Below, one piece after another: positions 20,101 through 29,514 of a stretch of DNA of 46,094 nucleotides (the first letter of the stretch is position 1; every line of letters begins with the position of its first letter). This DNA is from Paulinella micropora (taxonomy: Eukaryota > Cercozoa > Imbricatea > Euglyphida), in the NCBI GenBank assembly GCA_009731375.1, contig BJOX01000283.1:551871-597964 (forward strand), read 5' to 3'. The position numbers were made by a program, and so were the translations under genes. The notes beneath the pieces are model-generated. The model did not search any database. It was not told the origin of the DNA and saw only the letters and a list, made by a program, of their open reading frames with translations.

Positions 20101-22844
20101 AGCGCATGAAACGCTTGCAAAGCCTCTTCGCCCCACTTTTCAAAGTCTCCAAAATCTATCATTTTCTCCAACTTAGCCCGTGTTGCACCCCAATCGGGTA
20201 TAAACTGGCTATAGTATTGCGCCATCGCAAGGAATGAGTGCAATTCAGTGCGGTTCTTCGGTATCGGTCGATTCATAATCTCCTCCCTCTTCTCTTTGGA
20301 TATCGAGACTCGATTATGGGAGATCTCGTACCCTAAGTATGTCACACTCGTCTTGGCAAGTTGACACTTCTTTAGATTGCACTTCAGGCCAAAAGCTCCG
20401 ATGCGCCTGAATATATCGGACAAATGATCGATATGCTCCTCCATTGTGTTAGAGTATACGATAATGTCATCGATATAGCAAAATGCATATTCTCCCGCCT
20501 TCTGTCCCCGCCTTCTCATAAAGCCACCGTCAGACAAATCATCGTACTGACTGCTCAACATCTTCTGCATCGCCTTCTGGAAAAGTCCTGGGGCTTGCTT
20601 GAGGCCCATCGGAAGCACTTTCCATTGGTATATTTCCATACCCACCACAAACGCCGTCAGCCATCTGGACTTTTCCTCCAGTGGTATCTGCCAGAAGCCA
20701 TTCTTAAGGTCAATGACCGAATAGAATTTTGCATTCCGCAGTACTCTCCTTCCTTCTTCTAATGTCGGGAGAGGATTTCTCTCTTCCTCCAGCACCTTGT
20801 TAACACGAGCATAGTTAACTGTCAGGCGCCATTCTCCTCCTGGCTTCGGCACTATTCTCGGTTGTGAGACTATTGGAGATGTTGATCTCTCAATAAAGTC
20901 CTCATTGAGCAGCTGTCTTGCTAGCTCCTCCGCTATCTTCGCCTCATGTATACTCAAATTCGCCCTTCGTGGTGCCGGTGACGGCTCCGCACCCGGTATT
21001 TTGTAAATAACCGCAGTGAAATCTTCAGGCTTGACACCACCTGCATGTGGAGGGTCAAAAATTTCCTTGTTCGCCTCTAATTTGGCTTTTAAAAGCTCCT
21101 TCTCCTTCTCAGTGCCTACTCCTTTTTCCAATATTTTTCGCGCCGCCGCTTGAAAATCTTCATCAGACATCTGCTTATGTTGCTTGAGGGGTTCTCTGTC
21201 CTCCTCCAAGCCTAAGTCCTCTTCCGAGACATCATCTAGGCCCGTCTTTTCATACGTGACCGTGTCCGGCTCATCATCTTTACCGAGCTCCACCAGCATG
21301 TCAATGAGTCTCGCGTATTGCAAAGGAGCTTTACGGGTGTAAAAACCATCAAAGCATGTGAATGCTTGCGGTATCAATTTCAACTTGTCGAGGTCTCTGA
21401 GCTTCCGCTTGTATGCACTGCTCTGCTCACGAGTTCCCATACGACAAGCCACCACTAGCTGTTGCTTGCGAGAGGGTACCGGTATAGGATGATCAATAAG
21501 CCGGTCCCTTATTTCCTGCGCCCATATCGCCTTCTCATTATATGGCAGGATAATAGTATACGGCTTATTATTTTCGAATAAAGTCCGTAAGCATTTCTTC
21601 ACTTCAGACAGTGAACGCGGCCACGTGGGCTCGTCACCCCAGAAATCAGTAATAAAACTTTTAATAGTTTCTGGTGGAGTATCCGGGATTCGCCCCGTTC
21701 TCCTTGGTACAAACGCCTCCCTTTTTTCTTCTCCTACTTTCGCATGGAAACAGTATCCGTTAGTAATATGGACATCTGTTCCTACTCCTTCCGCGAATCT
21801 CGCCAACGACGGGCTTCTTTGTGCGACACATATAATCTCCTCCTTTCGCTTCTCGATTAAGTCATCAATAGACTTTTTGTCCCAATGGCATGTCGGAACT
21901 GTGACAGTGCACACTTGGGATTCCCAATTGTCGGTCCAGGACAGTTCATCCGGTCTTACGACATGGGGGTGAACGTACACCTCAAGTGCCTCATGTGCGA
22001 TGGCCATCTTTTTGTGATCCGTCGCTAGACTCAGCTCATAAGCCTCATAAGAGTCAGTAGCGTTGAAGGGATCAATATCGTTCTCTTCTCCTCTTTTTAC
22101 TCCATATATCACTCGCCGTGCGGCGCAATCAATCACAGCCCCCATCGTAGCCAATTGGTCATAAGATAGTAATATTGACCCGTGGTAACCGGGGACGACA
22201 TAGAGGTCCATACGGTATACTCGTGCGGATTTCAATTTAAAGGTCAGTGTGATGATTCCCGTGATATCCGTCCGGCTGCTCACTCCTTTGAGAGTGCCCG
22301 TTGACTTTTTCATATTTCCGTCCACCCAGTCCCGGTATCGATTTAAAAACTTCCGGCCGACAATATTAATATTCGCCATCGTATCATTACCAACTTTTAA
22401 TATTGTCTTCAATGTTTCACAATAAAGAGCGCGCGAAAGAGAGAGAGAAAGAGAGAGAAGAGAGAGAGAGAGAAGAGAGAGAGAGTGAAAAAGAAAGAGT
22501 TCCGTATAACACAGAGCATCGGGCCTGTGTATATTGGCTGCGAGAACAAGAACTTTACATTCCAAATTTTGGAGTCTTGTCTCTAAGTTTTTCAACTCCT
22601 CCTTCTTCTCCTCCTGCTTCACCTCATTAACATTTTTATTATTCTGCGGTACTGGTGCGTTTACTATGTGAGCGACATTGTCTTGTGGTACTTGAGTACA
22701 CACATTGTCTTTTTGCTCGCCACCCGCCGCGACCGTAGACATTGAGTCTGTTCGTGGTTGTTTGCTTGACCGAGGCGATACGTCTGCCATTGGCCTCCTC
22801 GCCTCCATCGCAAGTCTCGCCTTCCTATTTGCATCAGTTATCAC
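17139..22844 (-). CDS. Ty3-like Pol polyprotein (protease, RT, RNase H, integrase, C-terminal domain)
   Basis: A 1,901-codon open frame; the codon at 22844 is GTG, the first ATG is at 22808, and the frame stays open upstream to a TGA at 22919-22917. Residues ~70-95 form a charged, possibly coiled-coil stretch. Residues ~112-137 are a Leu/Ser run encoded by an in-frame (GA/CT)n tract. A retropepsin-like region (~145-245) has DTMA at about residue 154, where DTGA is expected, and a downstream VVPGYHGSILLSYDQL block. RT (~640-830) has VIDLKNGFWQ, VLPMGLKQAPGLFQ and YIDD. RNase H (~935-1080) has DIDASKFAIGAVL, TRQREALAV and RTDHHNLLWL. Integrase shows HNCPLLAH/CIPC (~1263-1297), then D (~1328), D (~1388) and E (~1424), and a GPY/F module (~1570). 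A ~330-residue C-terminal domain follows. gag lies upstream in the same frame. Confidence 0.93.
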   Translation of the reverse strand: MITDANRKARLAMEARRPMADVSPRSSKQPRTDSMSTVAAGGEQKDNVCTQVPQDNVAHIVNAPVPQNNKNVNEVKQEEKKEELKNLETRLQNLECKVLVLAANIHRPDALCYTELFLFHSLSLLSLSLLSLSLSLSRALYCETLKTILKVGNDTMANINIVGRKFLNRYRDWVDGNMKKSTGTLKGVSSRTDITGIITLTFKLKSARVYRMDLYVVPGYHGSILLSYDQLATMGAVIDCAARRVIYGVKRGEENDIDPFNATDSYEAYELSLATDHKKMAIAHEALEVYVHPHVVRPDELSWTDNWESQVCTVTVPTCHWDKKSIDDLIEKRKEEIICVAQRSPSLARFAEGVGTDVHITNGYCFHAKVGEEKREAFVPRRTGRIPDTPPETIKSFITDFWGDEPTWPRSLSEVKKCLRTLFENNKPYTIILPYNEKAIWAQEIRDRLIDHPIPVPSRKQQLVVACRMGTREQSSAYKRKLRDLDKLKLIPQAFTCFDGFYTRKAPLQYARLIDMLVELGKDDEPDTVTYEKTGLDDVSEEDLGLEEDREPLKQHKQMSDEDFQAAARKILEKGVGTEKEKELLKAKLEANKEIFDPPHAGGVKPEDFTAVIYKIPGAEPSPAPRRANLSIHEAKIAEELARQLLNEDFIERSTSPIVSQPRIVPKPGGEWRLTVNYARVNKVLEEERNPLPTLEEGRRVLRNAKFYSVIDLKNGFWQIPLEEKSRWLTAFVVGMEIYQWKVLPMGLKQAPGLFQKAMQKMLSSQYDDLSDGGFMRRRGQKAGEYAFCYIDDIIVYSNTMEEHIDHLSDIFRRIGAFGLKCNLKKCQLAKTSVTYLGYEISHNRVSISKEKREEIMNRPIPKNRTELHSFLAMAQYYSQFIPDWGATRAKLEKMIDFGDFEKWGEEALQAFHALKDLIYKDPKDGGLVLTMPDFTKQFVVDIDASKFAIGAVLQQEDEEKKLRPIMFISRKLCAAERNYCTRQREALAVAWALKRLREYLWGGLRFTVRTDHHNLLWLMNHEQTGRLSQWQAFLSCFDFKMVHLPRKRNVVADNLSRLEFNSEVSALVSTVEMEDLSTDKVYEVSHIEAMEMASGVRYDRTGLRYSPQGPDHGICCELHTQEDAEWSYEVYENAKANIREEEETQEVYAEPPQERRSDLDDDPERIGVRLEDGTIHIASPTAWRQQQAQDPEFKELIQLYQNPDELRMTKAIKDQMKEMGWRDGLLWYKGLHGRYASQPDKWTLWVPESLRRFIFVAAHNCPLLAHPGRQRTHMFVARRFWWKKMKEEIDQAVDACIPCKINKTPLKANFGLIGEFPLHAGMFEFIHIDHVGPFPESKDGYKYLLTAIDRATNYVWIIPVKDVTGKTTAEALIDRIISQIGVPRKICSDRGSDFNNEVIDKLSKYYGMKWQYVTAYNPRANGKIERVHRPLKASLKMYCTKKENQRAWVEAAPSFAFAMNCLPSTALGGSKSSISPYQLVYGREPDIPTSLLHPKDTWADADELFGMRLRVKMEAEQIVRAHREAERRKTDAEGVRQAHLDQIKFQVGDIVLLYHPQVPKGVSSKLFTHWKGPYQIMEQTGPLNYKIRGRGKVQIVNVRRLIKYDPFLLEDESVEEALKRMKDDFKEVPPIHKEAGIDQDDAYRAPIAEKEESEVDSKEKTDRISAVGTQSKSPREHSGKKEKITEAQLRRARNDLINDQPRKAMRSMRSKDVHQEEEGTDTDPNAGNVEIVHERWKEGDAIATIAWVKNVFYLMRPAEQHVADDTLSDLYLMRVVAVPRQMRVTRTLKISSAAKIVQPILQFWRSMDPVEDPKARHYLPVYKDAKSLETWDDTITPRDKDYTAWTIQTLPRGVLDVPFELSLGGIPNKIWDILEQSKFDLTFVGGPPPGKEIRARRRRQ
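22420..22500 (-). repeat. In-frame (GA)n microsatellite within pol
   Basis: A GA/GAGA tract (CT on the coding strand) between the coiled-coil-like N-terminus and the protease-like region. It encodes alternating Leu-Ser residues without breaking the frame. Confidence 0.85.
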
Positions 22845-23024
22845 TGGTAACCGTGATGTATGAACGGGTATGAGACTACCTGGGGCTGCAGTCTCTGTGT
22901 ACTCACATCTTTGTATTCAGATTGAGGAAGCTTTGGCCCATTTCTGCACAACAGCATTAGAAAGCACTGTGACTTTAGAGTTAAACTTCACAGTCTTCTC
23001 CTTCCTCTTTTCTTCCCCCTCCAG
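22845..23024 (-). promoter_or_regulatory. gag-pol junction with two in-frame TGA codons
   Basis: gag ends with TGA at 23027-23025 in the context GAA TGA CTG. The same frame stays open for 35 sense codons to a second TGA at 22919-22917 and then continues into pol without a frame change. gag and pol are thus in register (offset divisible by 3). Readthrough of a leaky TGA, as known in gammaretroviruses for UAG, is one way to make Gag-Pol; splicing or separate initiation are alternatives. The second TGA may be a mutation. Confidence 0.6.
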
Positions 23025-25716
23025 TCATTCCACCACCTCGAAACGATTACCTTGAGTAGTGTCCGGGTAGGATGACGTATCGGTCTCCGAGGCAGTGTTG
23101 TAGGCCTGAGCTCGACCGAAATTCGGGTTGGAGCTTGCCCATGAGCCTCCTCCTCCTCTGGGTGGGGGGGCTGGAGCTCGAACAGCTCTCCCTCCATAAG
23201 GGGTATATCCCCGACCTCCTCCTCTTCCTCTCTGAGGGGTTCCTTGCCACCTCGAGGCTCCTCTCCATGTTCCTCCTCCTCGTCCTCCTCCTGCTCCTCC
23301 TCCTCGTCCTCCTGCTCCTGCTCCTCCTCCTCGTCCTCTTTGAGAGGCCTTTAAGTTCTTTTGTCTCTCCCTTTCCTCCTTCTTCTCCTTCATCCTCTTC
23401 ATGTAGGTAATGATTGCCTCTCGTAACTCCTCATCGTCACACATATTGGCATACCAACCTTCGTTCGCAGCGGCAATCTGAAGCATATTGAAAAGGCCCG
23501 GTTCCTTGCCTTCCTTCCTGCTCAGAAAATTTGCCCTTGCTGTTGGGTTCTGCCTATAATGATTGAAAGAGCAGTCTCTGTTCTCCATCTGTGCCTTACA
23601 CTGCAAGCCCGCGAACCACCTCCAACATGCGGTCTTCAGGTCTGGCTCTCTCTGTCTCTTCCAACCGGCAACTCTGTTTGTGTACGTGGCTTGTGCGCCA
23701 ACAGGTACACCGCCTGCCTGTGCCGTATGTGCCTCCGTGAGCGAGTCCATGTTTGAGCATGCACTCATCACTTCTTGAAACAGTGCTGACGGAGCAACGC
23801 TTTGAACCGTATTTTCGAACACGTGTGTCTCGAGGAAGTTCTTGGACTTCACTGAGCTAAACGTCGAGCATTGTTGTATGAGCTGAGTAAGCTTACTCGG
23901 GTTAACTGTGTGTAACGCCGAGAAGAAATAGAAGATGATCGACTTGCGGCCATAGAATAGCCCATAGGAGGAACCTACCTCCGTAAGGGTCGCCGCCAAG
24001 CCAACAGCACTCCTCAAACTCATCGCCACTGTCTCAAAGATTTCAAATCCTATGAGAGTACCAGTGCAGAGATGCTGGTATCCATGAGATTGAAAATATG
24101 AAATGAGTGTGGCCACCGCCAGTTCACACTGAGCGTCTAGGCCTGTTGCATTGTTTCTCTTAATCTCCTCCTTCTTTCTCCAAAACTTGTACTGTGTCAG
24201 ATCGAATCCCTCCGAGACTAGAGATTGGTCAAAAACAGTAACAAGGGCCTCGTATTCCTGCGTGTCGTCGCAAGGAAAAGCCTTCATGCAGGCATTGATC
24301 TCTTTGAGCTTGCTCAAAAGCGAAGCATCAGAGTCTTTGTCTGAGCTCGTCTTGGCATATAGCATGAGACTTGCCACTCCTCCTTTCTTCCCCTTGAAGG
24401 CATTTATGATGTTCTGTCTGTCCTTCTTCTCCGTGTTTGTGACCACCACCGTAGTTGAGCCCGAGGGTGCAGGGGCTGGTGGGGCAGGAGCTGGTGGGGT
24501 CAAATATGTCGGAGGGTGTGTCTTTGCACCACTCACTTTTGCTTTCATTCTTTCCAGTCTCATCGTCTTCTCGAACTCCTCATTCTCTTTCGCCTTCTTC
24601 TTCTCAGATATCACCAGCTTTTGAGCATGAGTGATAAAGGCCACCAATTCAGAAGCAGATCTGAGAAAATTATATTTCTCCACATATTGGTCAACACCTG
24701 CTTTGTTGGCGACCGGTGGTGCGTTACTAAGTGATTTAAGGACAGAGTGATCCTTGGTAGGAATCCATCTCTTCCATGCCTCCTTGTGCAGTAACGCACC
24801 CATCAACAGTCTGATCTTGGTCAGAACTCTGTCGGTCTTCTCTAACTCATCAATCACAGGATGAGTTTCTCCTGCTGCCTTAATGCTTTTTTCCATCTCT
24901 GCCTTCCCCTCCTCCAAGGCCTTTATTTCCATTGTAAAAAAATGAAATATGCCACTCGAGTTTTTCGAACCCAGATTGGTCTTCATTTTTGTTACATCGA
25001 CTGCCTCCTGACCAGTCGCGAGGAATCTGGCCGTTGCTCTTGGGTGTGTGTACTGGAGGTAACCCTCACATCGTGGGCCGTATGAACGTTCCCAAATCAG
25101 GGTTTGAGTGTACACCCCAAAGATAGCATCGAGTAATTCAAGGTGGGTGTGTGTGTCCCCAAACTTGATATGCTGTATCTTCTTTCTCTTTTCTGGATCA
25201 GAGACCAGTTTGTCGAGGAGCTGTGCTGTGTTTGATAATAGGATATAGACATCCTTTTTAGCGCGACTTTTCTCTCTTCTTTGATCCTGAGGGATCCACA
25301 CATAGGTATCCATCTCTCCCCCCATCTTGTTATCAAACTCTTCTTTAGTGAGGTCATAGTGGTCTTGCACCCACTGTTGTTCCTCCACTGTGATCTCCTC
25401 TCCATCACTATGAATCAAGTCGATCATTTTTCGTCCTCCTCCTCCCGTGTAGGCAGGTGGTAAGGGATTACCATATGCTCCTCCTCCTCCCGTCTCTTCT
25501 TGTTCAAATCCTCCTTCATCTTCGTCTCCTCCATATCTTCCTTCATCATCCCAGCCCTCTTCTACTCCTCCTCCTACTCCTTCATCTCCTCCTCCTCCTC
25601 CCAATCCTCCTCCTCCTCCTTCATTCAATCCTCTTCCTCCTCCTCCTCCTCCTGCTTNNNNNNNNNNCTTGTTCTGCCTCCGAGAATTCACTCACTTCGG
25701 CGGTCTCTGTCGACAT
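23025..25716 (-). CDS. Gag-like protein with CCCH zinc finger and RGG-rich tail
   Basis: The likely start is ATG 25716 (MSTETAEVSEFSEAEQ). A 10-N gap (25658-25667) hides the join, and the frame after the gap reads 880-odd codons to TGA 23025, so gap length must be wrong by one or two bases. After the gap comes a Gly-rich, acidic N-terminus, then a long central region with no family I recognise (capsid-like role inferred from position). At about 23557-23628 a C-x8-C-x8-C-x3-H pattern resembles CCCH RNA-binding fingers instead of the CCHC knuckle usual in Ty3 Gag. A C-terminal RGG/GRG-rich segment (about 23068-23345) suggests RNA binding. It lies between the 5' leader and pol, as gag should. 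Confidence 0.85.
25658..25667. other. Assembly gap (10 N) inside gag
   Basis: A nominal-length gap in a GGA/TCC-rich tract. The reading frame before it (from ATG 25716) and after it do not agree if the gap is exactly 10 bases. Confidence 0.9.
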
Positions 25717-26480
25717 GATGTCGTAGTAGTAATTAACAGGAGGACAGTGTCAGCTCCTATGTTTGGTTTTTGTTCGTTTGTGTTCTGTTCCTCCTTCAGT
25801 CGATTGACTAGTGAAGAGAGAAACTAATAGAGAGGGTAGGATAAGATTCCCTGTCCTCTATGAAACACTGTTTGTATGTTTGTTTTTGTTTGAGAAAAAT
25901 AGTCTTTGAGACTTTCTCCGATTTCTTGTTCTCCTTACTCAGATTACTTTCTCCTCCTTCTTTTCTATATTGTATCTAGTATGAGGCACTTGGACCTACA
26001 CACAGATAGTAATAGAGAAGCTAGAAAAGCTCTCCTTGAGAAGTCGACAGTCGGTCGGATAGGTTCTCAGACCTACCTTTAGAAAACGATCAAAGAGTTG
26101 CAAAAATACTCTGACGTATGTGTGAGATAATGCAGATAAATGCACAAACTAGAAGGGTAGAGTGTTGTGCTCCTGTCCCTATGCTTGTTTGTGTTTTGTG
26201 TGTGTTCCTTCACTCTTCTGTCCACCTCCTTCTTCTTGGTCTCTGTGTGAGAACAGCAAGAACGACAGAGAGTTTGTATCTGATGTCTCCTTGTGAGCAC
26301 ACAGATACTGATTGGGCTAGAGGGTACGAGACACCTGCTTGAGACCAATCAAATTATTTGTTTTGTGAAAGAGTTATGAGGGAGCTGTGTTGGAGTATTT
26401 GTTTTCGTCTGACGTCCCCGTGTGAGACAGGTCAGTGAAAATTCACTCTGTTGCCTGTGTGGCAAAGCAGAAAGAAATCA
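25717..26480 (-). other. 5' leader of element B
   Basis: About 760 bp between the primer-binding region and gag. It has two loosely similar T/G-rich segments (near 25757-25800 and 26172-26220) and several GTGTGAGA/CACA motifs. The open frames are short and unrecognised. It probably holds packaging and primer signals, but none can be pinpointed. Confidence 0.65.
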
Positions 26481-26502
26481 CCCTAGTGATGTGGACTCCA
26501 AA
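26481..26502 (-). other. Primer-binding-site-like sequence of element B
   Basis: Immediately after the 5' LTR (element orientation) the sequence reads TT then TGGAGTCCACATCACTAG. TGG is the complement of a tRNA CCA end. The same TTTGGAGTCC follows the LTR of element C (27139-27148), although the two elements otherwise differ here. That supports a shared primer match of about 8 nt. The tRNA is not identified. Confidence 0.55.
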
Positions 26503-26740
26503 TGTAATGCCCCCAACGATAGCTCGTAAAAAGTCGGTAATACAACCAAACACAGTCCTCAAAAGATGAGAATGATGTCTCGTTATATTAGCTCAGTGAA
26601 GCCAAAAAGGAAAACGGCAACAGACCAGGAATAAAATGGCATCAGGTCCAATCCGGACAAATAATACTGAAAAACAAGCTGGTGCACCTGTCACCAGGAA
26701 AAGGTACTTTTTACCGGCTATCCGGGGGGTGATGCCTACA
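26503..26740 (-). repeat. 5' LTR of element B (238 bp)
   Basis: TG...CA termini (TGTAGGCATC...GGCATTACA in element orientation). Followed on the + strand by ATAT, duplicated from 16052-16055. Confidence 0.93.
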
Positions 26741-27138
26741 ATATTGAATAACCTCCCACATTAATAGCGTTAACCCGATCCTTTTATTGCGATTGTAGTA
26801 ACCATTTAAAGTTATGGATTATTTTTATAGAAATTTGGCCGTTTTTCCCGTGACTGGGAATTATGGCTAAATAAGGGAAATTGCACTTATGGGTTGTTGT
26901 TTTGGCATTTGTGCAGGTTACGGACGTAACGCATCGTGTCAGATGACCCGTGTCAAAGGGACACTTTGTCGACACTGAGCGGTTTTCCCCTTTGGCTTGT
27001 TGTTGGGGTTCAAATCTGGCTTCCCTTTCTACTCTTGAAATGGAAGTAAGCCTTGAATCATTTGTGTTCAATTTTAGTTATTAAATTCCCATTATTCTCT
27101 TTGAGCTCGTAAGGGTTAAGACGTCCGGTCTTAATACA
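26741..27138 (+). repeat. Left LTR of element C, second segment
   Basis: Continues the C LTR after element B (ATATTGAATAACCTCCCACA...GGTCTTAATACA) and aligns with 30282-30689 with scattered differences. A small minus-strand frame in it recurs in the right LTR and is not considered a gene. Confidence 0.9.
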
Positions 27139-29514
27139 TTTGGAGTCCCATGCCGGGCGTGGAGACGGCCCTCGAGACAGAGGAGACCACAGCCGAGCCG
27201 GTGGAGGCTGCGCAGAGGTTGAGTCCGGATTCAAGGCTTTATAAGGGCGTCCAGGTAGAGGACGTGACAGTGCGCATGGCATCTATGGAGGCTTGGAGAC
27301 AATGGCCCAGAGGACCGACGAGGAGTACAAGGACTTGATCCAGTACTTCTTGGCGGAAAATGAGCTGTTGCTGACGGATAGGATCCGGACACAGCTCAAG
27401 ACGTTGGCATGACGGGATGGCCTCTTATGGTACAAAGGCAAGGCGGCAGAGACTGCAAATAACCCGGAGAGGTGGGTTTTATGGGTCCCGGCCAAACTGA
27501 GACAGATGATTTACGTGGCGTCGCACGTGGCCCCGTTGGTTAATCACCCGGGGGTGCAGAGGACGCAGTGGATTATCAAAAGGAGGTTCTGGTGGGAAGG
27601 GATGGATCGGTTTGTGAAGGAAAGAATCAAAGGCTGTACGACCTGTCTGATGAACAAGAGGGTCCCGATGGAGGGAAAGATCCCGGTGGGGAAATTTACA
27701 TTGCTGGAAAGGCTCTTTGAGTTCCTGCATGTAGACCACGTGGGACCATTGCCGCCGGTGGGGCCGGCGAAGGATAAATTCTTGTTGACGGTCATCGACA
27801 GGGCGAGCAATTACGTATGGGCGATCCCGGTGCCAGACACAACGGCGGAGACGACAGCCAGGGAGCTGATCGATCGAGTCCTGTGTATGGTGGGGGTCCC
27901 GAAGACGATCTGCTCGGATAAGGGGCCAGCTTTTGACAACGAGCTTATGGAAAGGCTCGCAAAGTTCTAGGGGGTTCACTGGCAGTATGTAACGCCATAC
28001 AACCCGAGGGCGAATGGCAAGCTTGAGCGGATCCACAGACCACTCAAGTCGGCTCTGAGGGCCTACTGCAAGAAGAGTCAGCTCTTGTGGAAGGAGGTGG
28101 TCGAGCTTTGTGTTCGCAATGAATGCGATGCCATCGAAAGCCCTTGGGGCGGGGGCGGAGTGTAGATCCCCGTACCAGGTGGTGTTTGGACAGGACGGTG
28201 ATGCCTCAACACTTGGTTTACCAGGATGGGCCTGGGCTGGCGATGGATGAGGACGAGCTCTGGGGGGTCCGCATGCGCATCTCAATGGAGGCGATGCAAG
28301 CGGTAAGAAAGGCGAGGCTAGCGGAACAGGCTCGCAAGCTGGGCAAGGAGCCCTTGGAGCAGGACTTGTCCATGGTAACGTATAAGCCAGGGGACATCGT
28401 CATGTTGTATTACCCACAGGTACCGAAGGGCATATCTTCTAAGATGTTTGTACATTGGAAGGGGCCTTATCAGGTGGTACAACAGACGGGGCCTTTTAAC
28501 TATCGGATCAGAGGCAGGGGGGATAACAAGATTGTAAATGTTCGACGCCTCATCAAGTACGATCCTTTCCTCATGGAAAACGAGACGCTCCAAGAAGCGC
28601 TCGTCAGGAACAAGGGGGAGTTTCAGGACAATCCTAAGTTGGGGACGGATAAGGAACCCGATAGTGGTAAACCCGGGGACGGAAGGGGCCAGGGGAAGGG
28701 ACAGGCACGGAGCTCCGAGGAGGGCACGGGCCCGGTCATCCCTAAAAAGCCCGAGACCGGGGAAAAGGGGTCAGTCGCAAGCCACCCACGGAGGCGGCTA
28801 AGAGGGCGGCGGAGAATGATCTGATCTTTTCTGAACCGGGGAGTAGACCGGGTAAACGTAGAAGGACGGATGTGCAGACGGAACTGGAGGAGCCGGTGGT
28901 GCCCTCACAGGTGGAAGTCCAGCACAAGAAATGGAAGGAGGGTAATAAGGTACTGGGAATGACGTGGGTATTGGATCAGTTCTATCTGGTCAGGCCCCCA
29001 ACCAGATTCGTTACCAATGGGGAAAAGGATGTTCTCTTTGTGATGAAGGTGGTGGGTCTGGCTAAGGACTTGAGGAAGACTCGATCGTCGGAGAGTGCAC
29101 TTAGGAACCTTCCGCCTATATATGCTACAGTTTTACCGGTCTTGGGATAAGGACACGGTGGAAAACCGGATGTACCGCGAGCATGTCCCGGTATGGTGGG
29201 ATTCTGCAAACAGGGAAGTTTGGGATGCTAAAATAGATCCGGCCACACGGAAGTGTGACAGGGATCATGAGGCATGGACAATTTCGGCGTGGCCGAGGGG
29301 AGTGCTGGATTACCCCTTCTAGCTACACGACGGACAGATGCCACAGAAGGTCTGGGACGTGCTCAAGGAGAGCGGGATGGACTTAAGGCTGATCGGAGGT
29401 GCACGCGACGGAGACGGTGCGTGGGAAGAAACACCAGAGCCTGAAGTAAGGGAATTCGGATCGGGAGGGAAGTTGGGCGCACATCGACCATATGTGTGGG
29501 GAAATACATACTGA
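27139..29514 (+). pseudogene. Element C: degenerate integrase region and C-terminal pol domain
   Basis: Begins at the primer-site-like TGGAGTCC and soon reads into a pre-integrase region (KGVQVEDVTVRMASMEAWRQ) related to that of B. A frameshift near 27300, TGA in place of a Trp codon at about 27410, TAG at about 27968 in place of a Tyr codon, further frameshifts near 28110 and 29130, and TAG near 29320 disable it. Recognisable blocks: WVLWVPAKLRQMIYVASH, the zinc region ending CTTCLMNK, HVDHVGPLPP, ICSDKGPAFDNE, NPRANGKLERIHRPLK, VHWKGPYQV, then the same C-terminal domain as B (PRGVLDYPF...KVWDVL...LIGG). gag, protease, RT and RNase H are absent. Confidence 0.85.

Larger units (their letters stand above)
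16056..26740 (-). mobile_element. Ty3/gypsy element B, complete and nested in element C
   Basis: A 10.7-kb element on the minus strand: 5' LTR 26503-26740, leader, gag, pol, 3' non-coding, polypurine tract, 3' LTR 16056-16293. It is flanked by a 4-bp ATAT duplication. The uninterrupted C LTR at about 30285 reads CATATTGAG, giving the empty site. By eye the two LTRs differ at only two positions over 238 bp, so the insertion is recent. pol is open throughout. gag has only a 10-N gap. Gene order protease-RT-RNase H-integrase identifies Ty3/gypsy (Metaviridae). Confidence 0.93.

Noticed and set aside
22403-22630. Separate small gene on the + strand over the GA tract
   Set aside because: It is the antisense of the pol frame and consists mainly of Arg/Glu from GA repeats.
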